A stretch of 64,000 nt of DNA from Entonaema liquescens (lineage: Eukaryota > Ascomycota > Sordariomycetes > Xylariales > Xylariaceae), in contig CADCSX010000003.1 of the NCBI GenBank assembly GCA_902805475.1, positions 3,596,001 to 3,660,000 on the forward strand, written 5' to 3'. Positions 24,074 to 36,768 of this stretch are shown here, piece after piece (positions within the stretch are counted from its first letter, which is position 1; every line of letters starts with the position of its first letter). A program made the translations under genes and the position numbers. Under the pieces are notes generated by a model that saw only the letters and a program-made list of their open reading frames with translations, was not told where the DNA came from and did no database searches.

Positions 24074-25135
24074 CCTGCCCAGCCTCACAATCACTAAGCA
24101 AACTCAACTAAATGGCATTCACCACTTTCAAGGAATCTAGCGAGGTGGATCGTCTCGAAGGACTGGCAACCCCCATTCTCACCCTCCCAATTAAACTTCG
24201 GAGGAGGGATGAAATACGAAGAAGAAAAAGAGGGGGGAGAGGAGCGTGTGTATGTGTATGTGTATGTATGTGTGTGTCAATTTCAATGGCACTAATAATA
24301 TGAACTACTCGGACGGACTGAGGCTCTTTGCTGAGGTAGGTTAGAGGCTTAGAGTGAGTACATGTTGTCTGCCAAGTATATTGCTGTTGTCAAGTTCATA
24401 GTTCAACAGCTCGGGAGCACTCTGTGCCATGTCTTGTGCAATGGTAAGCGAGCTGGATGTACCCTTCTCGCGAATCACTGCCGACAACAACTGCCTCATT
24501 CTCGGATGCACTTACATGCTTCCCCCACCCTTGCTATCTCATAAAAGTGACATACTATTGACAAGAGTGGGGTTGTCATAAGCAGCACCATTTCACTGTG
24601 TTGGTTGGAGATAAGCCGATGGGGCGTGCGTTCCGCATGCAACTCTATCAATGTATGGCCAGGGTTCTCCAGATATATCTAGGTTAAGCTATGCATATAG
24701 TTACTCAATAGAGGCACTCAAGGTCAGCGATACGTTAGAGTCTAAGGAGTATAAGCCTGGTACTTTACCTAATTCATAATACATACTACCCCAGATACGT
24801 AACCGAGGTATGATGCCGACATGTACTTACAAGGTATGCAAAAGTGTACCGTGTGCATGTATGATAGCAGTGGCTGTCGGAGAGACTTAGACATCGCATT
24901 ATAACTCGGAACACCGCGGACATGACAAACGGATACGTCCTGAGGACTAGACGCCACGATTCATCTATATACATCATCATGTCTTAGATAACTGCCATAG
25001 AATTCCTTCATTTTTATCTATGATACATGCCTACCTAGTTATATAAACGTGCATCGTGATTAACTTCTTACCCGTTCGCTTTTGGACCTGAATCGATAAC
25101 GTCAAACTATCGCATCGGCAACCTCGGATTCAATA
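24074..25135. promoter_or_regulatory. Divergent region between the C2H2 regulator and FAD monooxygenase 2
   Basis: About 1.06 kb with no supported gene. A TGTA/TG simple repeat occupies 24244-24278. Palindromic operators were looked for by eye without a convincing hit. Confidence 0.4.
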
Positions 25136-26679
25136 ATGGGTTCCAAATATCGCCCAAGGGTTTGGCAGAAGGTCAAGAGAGACTCGTCGAGCCAACTTCA
25201 TGTAAGTGGATCTCGAAGGAATAGAGTCGGTCTCGTTATTGAGCTTCATCGCAGGTCATAATTGTAGGTGCTGGGCTTGGCGGACTCGGTGCAGCTATCT
25301 CCATACTTCTAGCAGGACATCGCGTAAGTGTCCTTGAGAGCGCATCTGAGATTGGCGAAATAGGAGCTGGCATTCAAGTTTTACCTAACTCATCGAGGAT
25401 ACTGATTTCATGGGGACTCGAAGATGAGCTTGTTAAGCATGCGACGAAACCTCGTTACGCCAATATGATCGGTTGGAAGGGCAATAAACTATCAAGGATG
25501 GATCTACATGGTTATGGGAAAGCTCTGGGTACCCCTTTTTGGGATTTCCATAGAGCAAACTTGCACCGCTGCCTCCTTGATCGGGCTGTCGAACTTGGGG
25601 CTGAGATTCACGTGAGGTCGAGAGTCCAGACAATCGAATATGCCCAAGACGGATTGGCGGCGAACGCTATATTAAGCGACGGTAGGGTTATGCCTGCAGA
25701 TCTCATAGTCGGGGCTGACGGCATCTCATCTCGACTGCGTGAGGTTCTCGTGGGCAAGCCAGATCCCCCTTTGCCAACAGGCGATCTCGCTTACAGGCTG
25801 CTTATAAACGCGAAAGATATGCTAGCAGATCCTGAGCTGCGACACTTCATCCAAGATCCTCAAGTCAACTACTGGATAGGCCCCGACGCGCACGCGGTTA
25901 ACTACGTCCTCAGGGGTGGGGAGTTGTTTAACATGGTCTTATTAGTCCCAGATGATATGCCTGCCACCGCCATGACCGTGGATGGAAATGTAGAAGAAAT
26001 GCAAGCATTATATAAAGATTGGGATCCTATAATAGGCAAGATATTAGGTCTCTGTCAATCTGTTCAAAAGTGGAAGCTCTGTATACGGCCTACCTTGGAG
26101 CAGTGGACACATGAATCCGGGACATTTACATTATTAGGGGATGCTGTCCACGCAACGCTTCCATACCTCGCTAGTAAGTTATTCCTCATGATGTATCTTA
26201 CTTGTTTTTATCTTGAAATTACTACCCCTAGACAGATTATAAGACTTACTAACACTCTACCAGGTGGTTGTGGCATGGCCCTGGAAGATGGAGCGGCTTT
26301 AGGTCTCTGCCTCTCAAAGCTAACTAACAAGTCCCGCGAGCAGAAACTATACGCACTCAAGGTATACGAGGAGTGCCGAAAGGAGAGAACCGAGAAGGTA
26401 GTCGAGAGAGGTAACTTCCAACAGTACATGTACCATCTTCACGATGGCGAAGAGCAAAGAGAAAGAGACAGAAGACTCAAGCTATTTGGGCAGATTGATG
26501 AGGAGTTATTCAAGAACCCAGAGGTTATCACACAGCCACGGCAAGATTCGGGAGACGACCCACTGCCCTGGAGGTATTATGGCGTTGGCGGTTGGCTGTT
26601 GCCGTATGACATAGAGACGGCTGTAGAGCGTAGATGGGAACAGACCAGAAGGGAGAACCAGGCGCGCCCACTCTTGTAA
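25136..26679 (+). CDS. Salicylate hydroxylase-like FAD-dependent monooxygenase
   Basis: Three exons (25136-25201, 25255-26173, 26264-26679) give 466 residues. The FAD Rossmann motif VIIVGAGLGGLGAAISILLAGH begins right after the first intron, and the ribose-binding Glu follows in VSVLES. The Asp-Gly motif is VGADGISSRLREVL. The second FAD-phosphate motif LLGDAVHATLPYLASGCGMALEDGAALG is formed across the second intron. This order and length match group A single-component hydroxylases of the salicylate or 3-hydroxybenzoate type, which hydroxylate (sometimes with decarboxylation) an aromatic acid using NAD(P)H. The precise substrate cannot be read from the sequence. A related enzyme in secondary metabolism is the main alternative. 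It is divergent from the C2H2 regulator and convergent with the Old Yellow Enzyme gene. Confidence 0.9.
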
Positions 26680-27019
26680 TTTAGTTGATACTATTCCTAA
26701 TATGATTAAATATCTTGAACGATACTTCGTATTATTTTCAATTCCTGCTACTATTCTCATTCATAATTGTCAAATTTAATCCAGGTTTTCCTTTTCGGCA
26801 TATTACAAGGAGGAATTTGATCTTAGTATGAAAGGCAAATGTGGAATCTAAAATGGGGGTAACAACAAGATCACATGCCCTCTGGTCCAGTTAACTATAG
26901 AAACGGATATGATCTCTATCTAGTTACTATCCTCTATATCTAGTTGAACCTTTTCTAGCATTGGGAATGCGCAGGTCATTAGTTACCCGCTAACTAGATA
27001 TCGGATGCCATTCAAGGCA
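26680..27019. other. Intergenic gap between convergent genes
   Basis: 340 bp, AT-rich, with no open frame of interest. Probable overlapping 3' untranslated regions of the monooxygenase and Old Yellow Enzyme genes. Confidence 0.4.
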
Positions 27020-28341
27020 TCAAGCCTTAGCCGTCTCTGCCGCATAGATGGGGTAATCTATGTATCCCTTCTCCGGAGGCACCGTAAGGTAGAAGGTCGA
27101 GCGGTCATATTTAGTCAGTGGGATACCCTCCGCGAGCCTCTGAGGCAGATCTGGATTCGCGATAAACCACCTTCCGAAGCAAACTACATCAGTGGCCCCG
27201 GACTCCAGTTTGGGGACGGTGTTTTCCCAGTTGAAGCACCCTGCGCTGAAAAACACGATACCGCCTCGCTGGAGAATAGTCCTGAATGGTAACAGCGAGA
27301 TAGTGGGCTCATGGTCATTCTGGGTAAGGGATTCGACTTTCTTCTGCTCATCCAAAACCTCATCGAACCGTGCCTCAACCCTGCGATAAGAGTCAGCGAA
27401 CTATTTAACATATAATAGACTTTCTCGTTTTCTCTTACATATGGACGTAAACCGGCCTTTGGTTTGCAGGCAAGTTCGCGATTTGTTCGGATAGGTAAGA
27501 CCAGTGCTCTAATCTGTTACTGTCCCTGGTGGACTGGAAGTAGTTCCAAGGGCTTAATCGGATTCCCACCTTGTCGGAACCTATTGCGTCGCAAATGGCT
27601 TTCAAGACCTCTAGGGGAAACCTGCACCGATTTTCGATGGATCCTCCATACTCATCGGTCCTGTCGTTGACATTATCATGAAGAAATTGTTCCAACAGAT
27701 AACCATTGGCGCCTGTGATCCGTGATAGTTCAGTTAATCAATGTCAACAACTATCAGGAACTTCTTCTCTTTCACATACTATGAATCTCTACGCCGTCAA
27801 AGCCTGCTTGTACGGCACGCTTCGCAGCTTCGGCAAAATCTTGAACAATGGTCCGAATCTCTTCTACCGCCAAGGGCCTTGGGGGACTAGAAGCGCAAGG
27901 CGTTCCATCTAGCCAAGAACCCTCCATTGGGTGGTTGCTGGAACTCACTGGTGTCTTCCCACCCAGGAAGGAAGGGGGTGAAGCTCGACCTGTGTGCCAG
28001 ATTTGCAAGAAAATATACCCTCCCTTAGCATGGACAGCATCAGTGACTTTCTTCCAGCCCTCAATCTGAGAAGAAGTGAAGATTCCAGGAATCCCTGGGT
28101 AACCACCAGCGTAGTGAGAGATGTCTGTAGCCTCGGTGATCAGAAGACCACCTTTTGTGGCTCGCTGCCCATAGTATTGCGCCACTAATTCGCCAGGGAC
28201 AAAGACCCCATCGCTCTCCTTGACGCCTCGCATGCGAGTGCACGGTGCCAGGACGATACGGTGTTGTAGTTCATAATTCCCTAACTTGAGCGGGGTGAAC
28301 AGCTTTGTGTTCTTCAACGGCGCAAATTCTGGAGACGACAT
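27020..28341 (-). CDS. Old Yellow Enzyme-type NADH:flavin oxidoreductase
   Basis: Three exons on the minus strand (28341-27780, 27712-27439, 27380-27020) give 398 residues, typical of OYE/12-oxophytodienoate reductases. The FMN-barrel hallmarks are present: LKLGNYELQHRIVLAPCTRMR near the start, GGLLITEATDIS, IFLQIWHTGRAS, and the substrate-binding pair His-Ser-Ala-Asn-Gly-Tyr, built across the first intron, which corresponds to His191/Asn194/Tyr196 of yeast OYE1. The conserved NDRTDEYGGSIENRCRFPLEVL and the C-terminal FGRWFIANPDLPQRL also fit. It should reduce activated C=C bonds of an enone with NAD(P)H; the natural substrate is unknown. It may belong with the neighbouring monooxygenases, or act independently in stress or alkaloid-type metabolism. 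It is divergent from the xanthine dehydrogenase gene. Confidence 0.93.
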
Positions 28342-29206
28342 TATGATATTATTCTCGTATAGAGAATCTCGACGGTCGTCAGTAATGCAAGAGATATGTA
28401 ATTAAATAAATTCCACACAATGCGACTTTCTAAGGGCTTTTTACGCAGTCAGAAACCGAGAAATATGAGAACCTCGGAGGCCGTTGCTACATAACACCGT
28501 CCTCAGTCATTGTTTAGAACGCGGGCTAACCAACTACACTAACCAACGGCTCAAAGGAACACAGTCCACCATTCAAAGTCTGGTCGTAAGTGGGGATGGC
28601 TTCACGGGAGCTTGATGTCGGGCAACAGTGGGGTGTTGGCAACACTCGAAGTATGATTCTTGGTGGGGTTAGGTACATGTATGCCATGCACATGTATGGA
28701 TAGGGAGCCAGGGAAGGGTTGCCGCGTAGGGACTAGTATACCATATACATCAAATAACTTACGTATAACTAGAAGATATAAGTGTGAAATACTATGTAGT
28801 CAACGTATTAGTCAAGATTGTAAATACCGTGCCTTTATACCACACTAACAACTTACCCTGAACCATACATCCCATTCGTTAGGATGATGGATTTTTGCTT
28901 ACATTTGCCTCTTGAACACCTATCAGAGCTTAATGCCTAGAATTGTTATGCCCGAAACGTTATGCCCGATCAGAGTGGGGGATGGCAATGAATGACATAC
29001 TATAGCAAACTTAAGCTATGTCCTTGTTTCGCCTCGTGCGATAGTCCAAGCGGCAGCACAGATATGCTAAGAGCTATCAGGCATGTCTCTTCATAGTTTA
29101 CTCCAAGATAGACGACTAGGTAGCCAGGATAAAAAGATAACTTTCGAGATTCATATTCTCACCATTTACTGACATCCTCGCCCTCTTTTACAGCTCTCCT
29201 ATAACC
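28342..29206. promoter_or_regulatory. Divergent region between OYE and xanthine dehydrogenase
   Basis: 865 bp with no supported gene. No clear GATA-factor cluster or other operator was recognised by eye, though nitrogen-regulated GATA sites would be expected near a purine-utilisation gene. Confidence 0.35.
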
Positions 29207-32200
29207 ATGACAGCAGTTGATATACTCCCGAGGCCGCCTATAGCCGGGCTACCGTCTAGACCGCAAGATGTTCGCGCCCCTTCCGCTGCTGAAGTTCTCA
29301 CGCCCTTAATACAGTCAACATATACCACTTCCGAAATATACTTCTTCGTCAACGGGCGTCGCGTTATAGTTCGGAATCCCAACCCTGACTGGGTTCTTCT
29401 GGACTGGATCCGGGCCCAGGACAACTTGAAAGGAACTAAGTTGGGATGTGGCGAAGGTGGTTGTGGCGCCTGTACTGTCGTTCTCCAGACTATTGAAAAA
29501 GGCAGACGTATAAGGCATAATGCTGTGAATGCTTGTCTTTTTCCACTGGTCGGCGTCGATGGGAAAAGCCTGATTACCATCGAGGGACTAGGCACAGTTG
29601 ACCACCCACATCCTTTACAAGAGCGCATAGCAAAAATGCAGTAAGTTGCTAGCTGTCGTATTTCTTTGACTTATCCACCTGTTTACTCTAATACCAACAC
29701 TGCCATAAGTGGTTCTCAGTGCGGATTTTGTACTCCTGGAATAGTAATGAGTCTCTATGCACTCGTTAGGAATTCGTACCAGGATGGAAAGTTCCGTCTT
29801 TCAGCTTCTGACGTTGAGTTACAAGGGCATTTAGATGGCAACCTTTGTAGATGCGTATGTATCTAGCTCTATATCTGGGCTTTAAACGTTATGCTCAAGT
29901 TATTTAGACAGGCTATAAACCAATTCTCGAGGCCGCCAAGACGTTCATCCTAGAAGACTTAAAAGGCGAACTGGTCGAAGAGCGTAATGCCTCTCCCTTA
30001 AGTACCCACGACGACGACGGTCTCCTACAAACGCCAGCGAATAGTAGCAGCTGTGGCTCCTCTTCCAGTGGCTCCTGTGGGCGTCCTGGGGGCTGCTGCC
30101 GCGACTCATCAACATCTTCATCCGGGAGCAGCGCCGATAAAGTATCCTCCCAGGAATCTGGCAGTACACGAGCCACATCCGTAGATTCAGGTAAACCTAC
30201 AGCGTTGCCCTCGTTTATACCATACAACCCCTCGTCGGAAATCATCTTCCCGCCAGCTCTCTGGAAATACGTCCAGCGGCCTATTTTCTATGGAAATGAG
30301 AGAAAGATTTGGTTTAAACCTACAACCTTAGAGCAGTTGCTTGAACTCAAAGATGCCTGGCCGGAAGCCAAAATCGTGGGAGGCGCCAGTGAGACACAGG
30401 TAAGGTAGTATTAATGCGTAGACCCCCTGGTTCAAACATTACTCATGCGGTGGTAGATCGAGGTTCGCTTCAAGAAGTCCGAATATCAAATATGCATCTA
30501 TGCGTCGGACATAAAAGAACTTAATAGCTTCCGGGAACCTGAAAGTGATGCTGAACTGAGAGCCCTTTCGGAGGTTTCTATCCCAGGTAATATGCCACTA
30601 ACGAAGGTAGAAGAACTGTGTGCCATATTATTTTCAAAGATTGGTACCAGAGCAAGTGCTCTCGACGCACTTAGGAAGCAACTCCGATACTTTGCTGGCC
30701 GTCAAATCCGGAACGTTGCCAGCCTAGCAGGAAATTTAGCGACAGCAAGTCCTATTTCAGATGCTGCCCCGGCGCTACTAGCAGCAGGGTCTATGATCAC
30801 CGTAAGAGTCAGGAGAAAGGACCCCTATGATATACCACTTTCTACGTTTTTTATCAAGTATCGAACAACCCAGTTGCCCCCCAATGGTATAATCACACAT
30901 GTTAAGATACCACTACCGCCACCGGGGACGCTGGAAGTCACGAAGGCATACAAGCAAGCAAAGAGGAAAGATGATGACATCGCGATCGTGACTGCTGGGT
31001 TCCGAGTACGTGTAAACCAACAAGGGTTCGTTGAACAAGCGACATTCGCGTATGGTGGTATGGCGCCAACTACCACGCTTGCAACTACCACCCAGAAAAC
31101 CGTAATAGGAAAGCAATGGTCAGATAGTAGCACGCGTGAAGAAGCTCTTCATGCTCTCTTACAGGACTTTGACTTATCATTTGGTGTGCCAGGGGGGATG
31201 GCTCAATACAGAAAAGGTAGGTCTCAGAGATTTGTACCGCAGCCCCCTATTTACTAACGATTCTAGTCCTCGCTTTGTCATTGTTTTTCCGCTTCTGGCA
31301 GGAGAGCATCGCAGAACTAGACCTTGGTGAGATCGAGAGCGATTCGATTCAGGAGATACATCGAGGGGTATCGTCTGGGACTCGCGATCACTTCGTTAGT
31401 TCGGGCACCAATGTCGTCGGCAAAGAAATCCCACATCTTTCAGCCTTGAAGCATTGCACCGGCGAAGCAGAATATGTCGATGATATGCCTCGGCAAAATA
31501 ATGAGCTTCATTGCGCACTCGTATTATCAACAAAAGCACACGCGAAGATACTCGCAATTGATTGGAACCCTGCCCTTGAGATGCCAGGAGTTGTAGGCTA
31601 CCTTGACAAGGACAGCATATCGGACGCAAGCAACAAGTGGGGTCCAATCCGAGTAGACGAGCTGTTATTTGCGGTAGACGAAGTCCATTCACACGGCCAG
31701 ACAATAGGTCTAGTGTATGCCGAGACAGCTTTACAAGCTCAAGCTGCCGCCGCTAAGGTCGGTGTCACATATGAACCACTCCCAGCTATCATTACGATTA
31801 GCCAAGCAATCGAAGCACAGAGTTATTACGAACATGGGAAGCAGCTGAAAAAGGGGGCAGCTATTCAAGGACCCCTAGATGATGAATTCGCCAAGTGCGA
31901 GCACATCTTCGAAGGGTTGACGAAGCTAGGTGGCCAGGAGCATTTCTATCTGGAGACTATTTCCGCATTAGCAATTCCACATACCGAAGATGGTTCTATG
32001 GAAGTTTACGCTTCTACCCAGAACCTAGCAGAGAATCAAGTCTTCGTTGCTCAGGTACTTGGCGTACCCATGAGTCGCGTAAATATGAGGGTACGACGTC
32101 TTGGAGGTGCTTATGGTGGAAAGGAGTCGAGAACGACACCAGCAGCATGCCTCGTTGCTCTTGCTGCCAAAAAGGAGCGCCGTCCCATGAGGATAATGCT

Positions 32201-33971
32201 CAACCGCGATGAAGACATGTCGACTAGCGGGCAGAGAAATCAATGCAATGTAAGTGGAAGATTGGTACCGATGCGAATGGGATAATCCAATGCTTTGATG
32301 CGGATATCTATTGCAACGCCGGATGTTCTCTAGACATGTCCGGAGCTGTCATGGATCGAGCTTGCACCCACATCGACAATTGTTATAATATCCCACACGC
32401 CTGGATACGTGGGTGGGTGTGCAAGACTAATACAGTATCGAATACTGCGTTCCGAGGCTTCGGAGGACCGCAGGCGATGTACTTCGCCGAGTCGTATATG
32501 AACGCTATTGCCGAGCGCCTCAACATGGATATCGACGAACTTCGTCTCAGGAATCTTTATAGGCAAGGTGATTTAACTCCCTTTTTACAGACCATCGATG
32601 TCGACTTCCATATCCCGACTATGCTAGAACAACTCAGTGCAAATGCAGACTATGAGAACAGGAAAAAGGAGGTTCGGCTATTCAATTCCAGAAATCGGTA
32701 TAGGAAGAGAGGGATATGTATGATCCCTACGAAATTTGGACTCAGGTAAGATTCGCCGTAGTTATTCGTATATTTAAAGAAGCTAACATCATATGACAGC
32801 TTTGCTACTGCTCTGTATCTAAACCAAGCTGGCGCATATGTTAGGATCTACGAGGACGGTTCGATCCTTCTTCACCACGGAGGCACAGAGATGGGACAAG
32901 GCCTATATACCAAAATGTGCCAGGTTGCAGCCGAAGAGCTCGGCGTGAGCGTGGACCAAATCTTCAACAAGGACTCACAAACCGACCAAGTTGCCAATCC
33001 ATCCCCTACCGCCGCATCTTCGGGCAGCGATCTTAATGGCATGGCTGTTAAGAACGCCTGCGATCAGCTCAATGAGCGCCTCGCGCCTTATAGGGAACGA
33101 TTCGGCCGCGATGCCCCGATGTCAGTGATCGCTCATGCTGCATATCGAGATCGGGTTAACCTTGCGGCCAATGGCTTCTGGAAAATGCCCAAGATAGGTA
33201 GGTTGCCATGATCTTGAGCCAACTTATGCAAGGTATACTAACCATGAATAGGGTATAAATGGGGAAACTACAAAGATCCCCTTCCGATGTATTACTACTT
33301 TACCCAAGGTGTTGCTATTACGGAAGCGGAATTAGATCTGCTTACAGGTGATCATACCGTTTTGAGGACTGACATAATGATGGTGAGTGACGATCAGGTC
33401 AAGACCATAAATTCTATCTAATAGCAAGATAGGATGTCGGTCGTTCAATCAACCCTTCGATCGACTACGGCCAAATCGAAGGGGCTTTTGTTCAAGGGCA
33501 AGGTTTATTCACGATGGAGGAATCATTGTGGACACGAGAAGGCGAGATCTTCACGAAGGGTCCTGGGACATATAAGATACCCGGTAAGTATCATCGATTT
33601 ATTTTACTCTGGCAGAGTTATATGTGCTAACATAGACAAAAGGGTTCTCGGATATTCCTCAAATCTTCAATGTATCCATGTTGAGACACGACTCGGACGG
33701 CAATGCGATAAGCTGGAAGCACTTGCGCTCCATCCAGAGCAGCAAGGGTATTGGGGAACCGCCTCTTTTCTTAGGCTCAACAGTATTCTTCGCCCTTAGG
33801 GAGGCAGTCAAGGCTGCGAGAGAAATGAATGGCGTGACGGAACCACTAGTACTCGATGCTCCAGCAACAGCGGAAAAGCTACGCTTAGCTGTCGGCGATG
33901 AATTCGTCAAACGTTCTATCGTGATTCCAAAGGAAGGGGAAACGAACTTCTTCATTCGTATTGAGGACTAA
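29207..33971 (+). CDS. xdh: Xanthine dehydrogenase (molybdenum hydroxylase), with one frameshift
   Basis: Nine exons are supported (29207-29640, 29710-29854, 29908-30399, 30457-31216, 31267-32745, 32800-33197, 33252-33382, 33433-33583, 33643-33971), for about 1439 residues if one base is restored. It oxidises hypoxanthine and xanthine to urate with NAD+ in purine catabolism. Domains in order: plant-type 2Fe-2S centre (GCGEGGCGACTVV), second 2Fe-2S centre (SQCGFCTPGIVMS and GNLCRCTGYKP), a fungal-type Ser/Gly/Cys linker with CGRPGGCC, the FAD domain (QIRNVASLAGNLATASPISDAAPALLA), and the molybdopterin domains (GQEHFYLET, RRLGGAYGGKESR, AFRGFGGPQ, GGTEMGQGLYTK) with the catalytic Glu in IGEPPLFLGS. 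The frame breaks near 32236-32250, between SGQR and CKWKIG; adding one A to the A run in GAGAAATC restores it. Everything else is intact, so a sequencing deletion is likelier than a pseudogene. Confidence 0.92.
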
Positions 33972-34164
33972 ACAGTATCAAATATGTGATGGATTTGTAA
34001 ATATTGTAGAATCCACAGGGTCATCAATAATGTACATCTCCATATAGTATAGTAAATATATATGAAGGACATATCGCATTATCAGAATCTATTCCTGATG
34101 CAAAGAATCGGTCATGGTTGTTTTATAATACCTTTCGTCTTATTCTGGGATCCGGTATCGTAGT

Positions 34165-35747
34165 TCATTGCTCTTGAATTGCTGAGAGTATAGCCTTTCG
34201 AAGGAACCCCGTGAAACTCTCGAAGACTCCATGGTCAACCCCCTGGAGCCAGCGAGCCACGACTGCTACTTGGCCTTCATGTTCCGTACCCGTCAAATCC
34301 TGTACGGCTACAGAGACTCCGAATGCGTATTGTGTAGTGTCCTGTTCCGTATTTTCGCTAGGCATTTGATGAGATAACGAAGACCTGGTTTCGGCAGTAT
34401 CCCTCCCAACCAAGCTTAGGCTCTCCCTTTCCCTCGCCCTTTTTCTACGGTAAACTCTACTCCAAACATTACCATTAGAAAAACCTATGCCTTTAGACAG
34501 CTCCCAGCTCCAGCTCCACGAAATCAGGTCGAGACCACCCATCGTATTGCAAATAGCCCTCTCAAGCTGCTCTTGTTTAGCTTGTAATCTAGAGCCCGTG
34601 AAAATCGTCACCTCCGTAGGATCAGGTAAGATTTTCTTCCCGGCCGAGGGCTCACAGCCTCTACTAGCTGAAAGACTCGGCCTCCTGTGTCCAAAACTCC
34701 ACCCAATAGCCCATCTACGTGTCTTGTTCCCTGGACGAACGCCGTAACGGCATAGTTAGTCACGCCATGATCTCTAAGGATACCGACGAGCACTTCTAGG
34801 CTCGATTGCTTGCCAAGCATGCATGTGTACCACTGCACCCTCTCTCGTAGGACCAAAGACTCGTTGATAATCCGCTGTATGAAACCGATCTCGCCCCCAG
34901 CGCACACCATCTCGTTAGGCGCGCCTGTACACGCGCTATTCGGGGGGCGAGATTTCTGCTTAGCTAGGTCCGTGAGTTCGGCCTCGGAGGTATAGAATGG
35001 CGGGTTGACCATAGTGAAGTCGATGCTTTCCAAACCCAGCTCGTCCAGGGGGATCAGACAACCCGTAATAGTGCGATCCACCACACGGATCCGCGATTGC
35101 ATATTATTCAACTCGACATTCCTCCGTGCATACGATAACGATTTGGCATCGACGTCGGTGGCAATAAACGACCACAACGGCCGTTGGGCGCAGCCTAGAA
35201 GCGGGTAGATGAGGCTAGCGCCGGTGCCCATGTCTAATCCAGTCACCCGTTGAGTTGGGAGCAGTTCGCTAGAGTTCAAAGACGGATGAGACGAAGAGTC
35301 GAGGAGATCCTTCAACCAAAGGATATAGTTATGTCGGTTCGGCACCGGAGGGCATAGTCGGTCCATAGGCAAATCAACCGTCAAACCAAAGTCCCGCTTG
35401 AGAAGGGTCTTGGTCAGCTGCATGACCGACTCGGGCTTATTAAAGTCAAGATGCGAACCATGCTCTAGCACGGCCCTGAATTCCGGATCGTGCTGCCCAA
35501 GCACACGGAAGTCTAGCTCCTGCGAATAGAGAGATTTATAGTAAAAATCATCTCTTCGTTCCCTAGGCGCCACTCGCTCCGACGAGGGCTTGTTACTAGC
35601 AGCTGAACGTTCAGTTGACGTCGACAAAGAAGCGGCCCGGTCCACGAGAGCGGGGTATTTATTAGAATATTTTTCGGCGAATTCATCCTCAGTCGCTTTA
35701 CGTTTTATCCCACACTTAGGGCTGTTGTCCTGGCCCAACGTATTCAT
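34165..35747 (-). CDS. METTL16-like RNA N6-adenosine methyltransferase, with one frameshift
   Basis: A single exon gives about 527 residues if one base is restored. The METTL16/YbiN (DUF890) family methylates adenosine in U6 snRNA and some mRNAs. Visible features are the N-terminal FNKPESVMQLTKTLLKRDFG and NRHNYILWLKDLL that mark this family, the SAM motif GLDMGTGASLIYPLLG, a following acidic strand FIATDVDAKSLSYARRNVELN, and the catalytic Asn-Pro-Pro-Phe in FTMVNPPFYTS. Two open frames (35747-34608 and 34611-34165) overlap. The conserved segment after FVQG continues in the second frame as NKTRRWAIGWSFGHRRP. One missing base in the GGG run at 34729-34731 explains this. Function beyond family level is inferred. 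It lies tail to tail with xanthine dehydrogenase, 193 bp apart. Confidence 0.88.
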
Positions 35748-36768
35748 ATCCTCTCCTTGTATCAGAACTCCGGTGCATGCTGATAATGACGGTTAACTTT
35801 GACTTTACACTGCGAACAGACAGTCTAACTGCGTGAGCACCACAAAAGTTTTCACGCTCTATACGCACCTAAGGATCGAGAATCGTTGTGAAAATATGCG
35901 ATGCCGTCGTCAGGTCAAAGTTAACAGTGAGTTGTGCTACATCTAGGCAAAATTCCTCAACGATAATTAAGTGAGTTAGGCACGTGACTCTCACCTTTTG
36001 CCCCTTACTAGACTCATACGAATAAAGAATCAATATATTTCGCAATTTACCAGACCGCTTTAAGTGCGGTTTGCTAAATATACCATCACATAGTCGAGCA
36101 GCTAAGAATGATGATTTCATGTAGCAATGGTAGACCATAGTCGAATTAACAAGCAATCGTAAATCAAATGCCTTATAGTAGTAGTAATAGTACAAGTTAG
36201 CTCAAAGCCAGCAGCCGCCCTCAACTATAGAAACCAGGCATCGTTACCTAGAGCAATGCGTTGCTGCAGTACGCATAAAAATCCACTTATCCTCCCTTGA
36301 ATTTTTTTCCTCAACTGCTTCCTCGACCACTTCTGACCTTTCATATACAGCACTGAGCAGCTATGATGAAATGTATCTGCTCAAGCCATGAAGGGAAAAA
36401 CAGACAAATCTGAATGCATTGAGCGCCGCCCAAGATCCCGCCATGTTTAACGACCTTCATCCTCTTATCAACACCGTGGCACTAGGTTATAAATCGAAGC
36501 CATTCGGCCTATCCGGACTTCGACGCCTTCCGGCATGTTGCGATAACTGAAACTAATTCTCTCGAACGGTAGGAAACCTCACGAAAAACTGCAAAACAAA
36601 CCCTCTTGTGAGGTAACCCGAGAACACCAACTAACGCCAATCCATGTTTCCCTTATTAACACAGCCTCGTAGGAAGATACGCCAGGCTATCATGAGATGG
36701 CACTTAGGTAATGCGTAAGTGCAAGTAGTACAAGGTTTAGAGGGCGCGGGACTTTAATGCCCGGGTTT
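35748..36768. other. Intergenic between METTL16-like gene and Zn2Cys6 regulator
   Basis: About 1 kb with only short unremarkable open frames. It should hold the METTL16-like promoter and the 3' region of the regulator gene. Confidence 0.4.

Noticed and set aside
32250..32300. Good donor-like GTAAGT after CAATGCAAT in xanthine dehydrogenase, as an explanation for the frame change
   Set aside because: The bases that would be removed encode the conserved CKWKIGTDANG segment, so an intron there would delete conserved protein; a missing base fits better.
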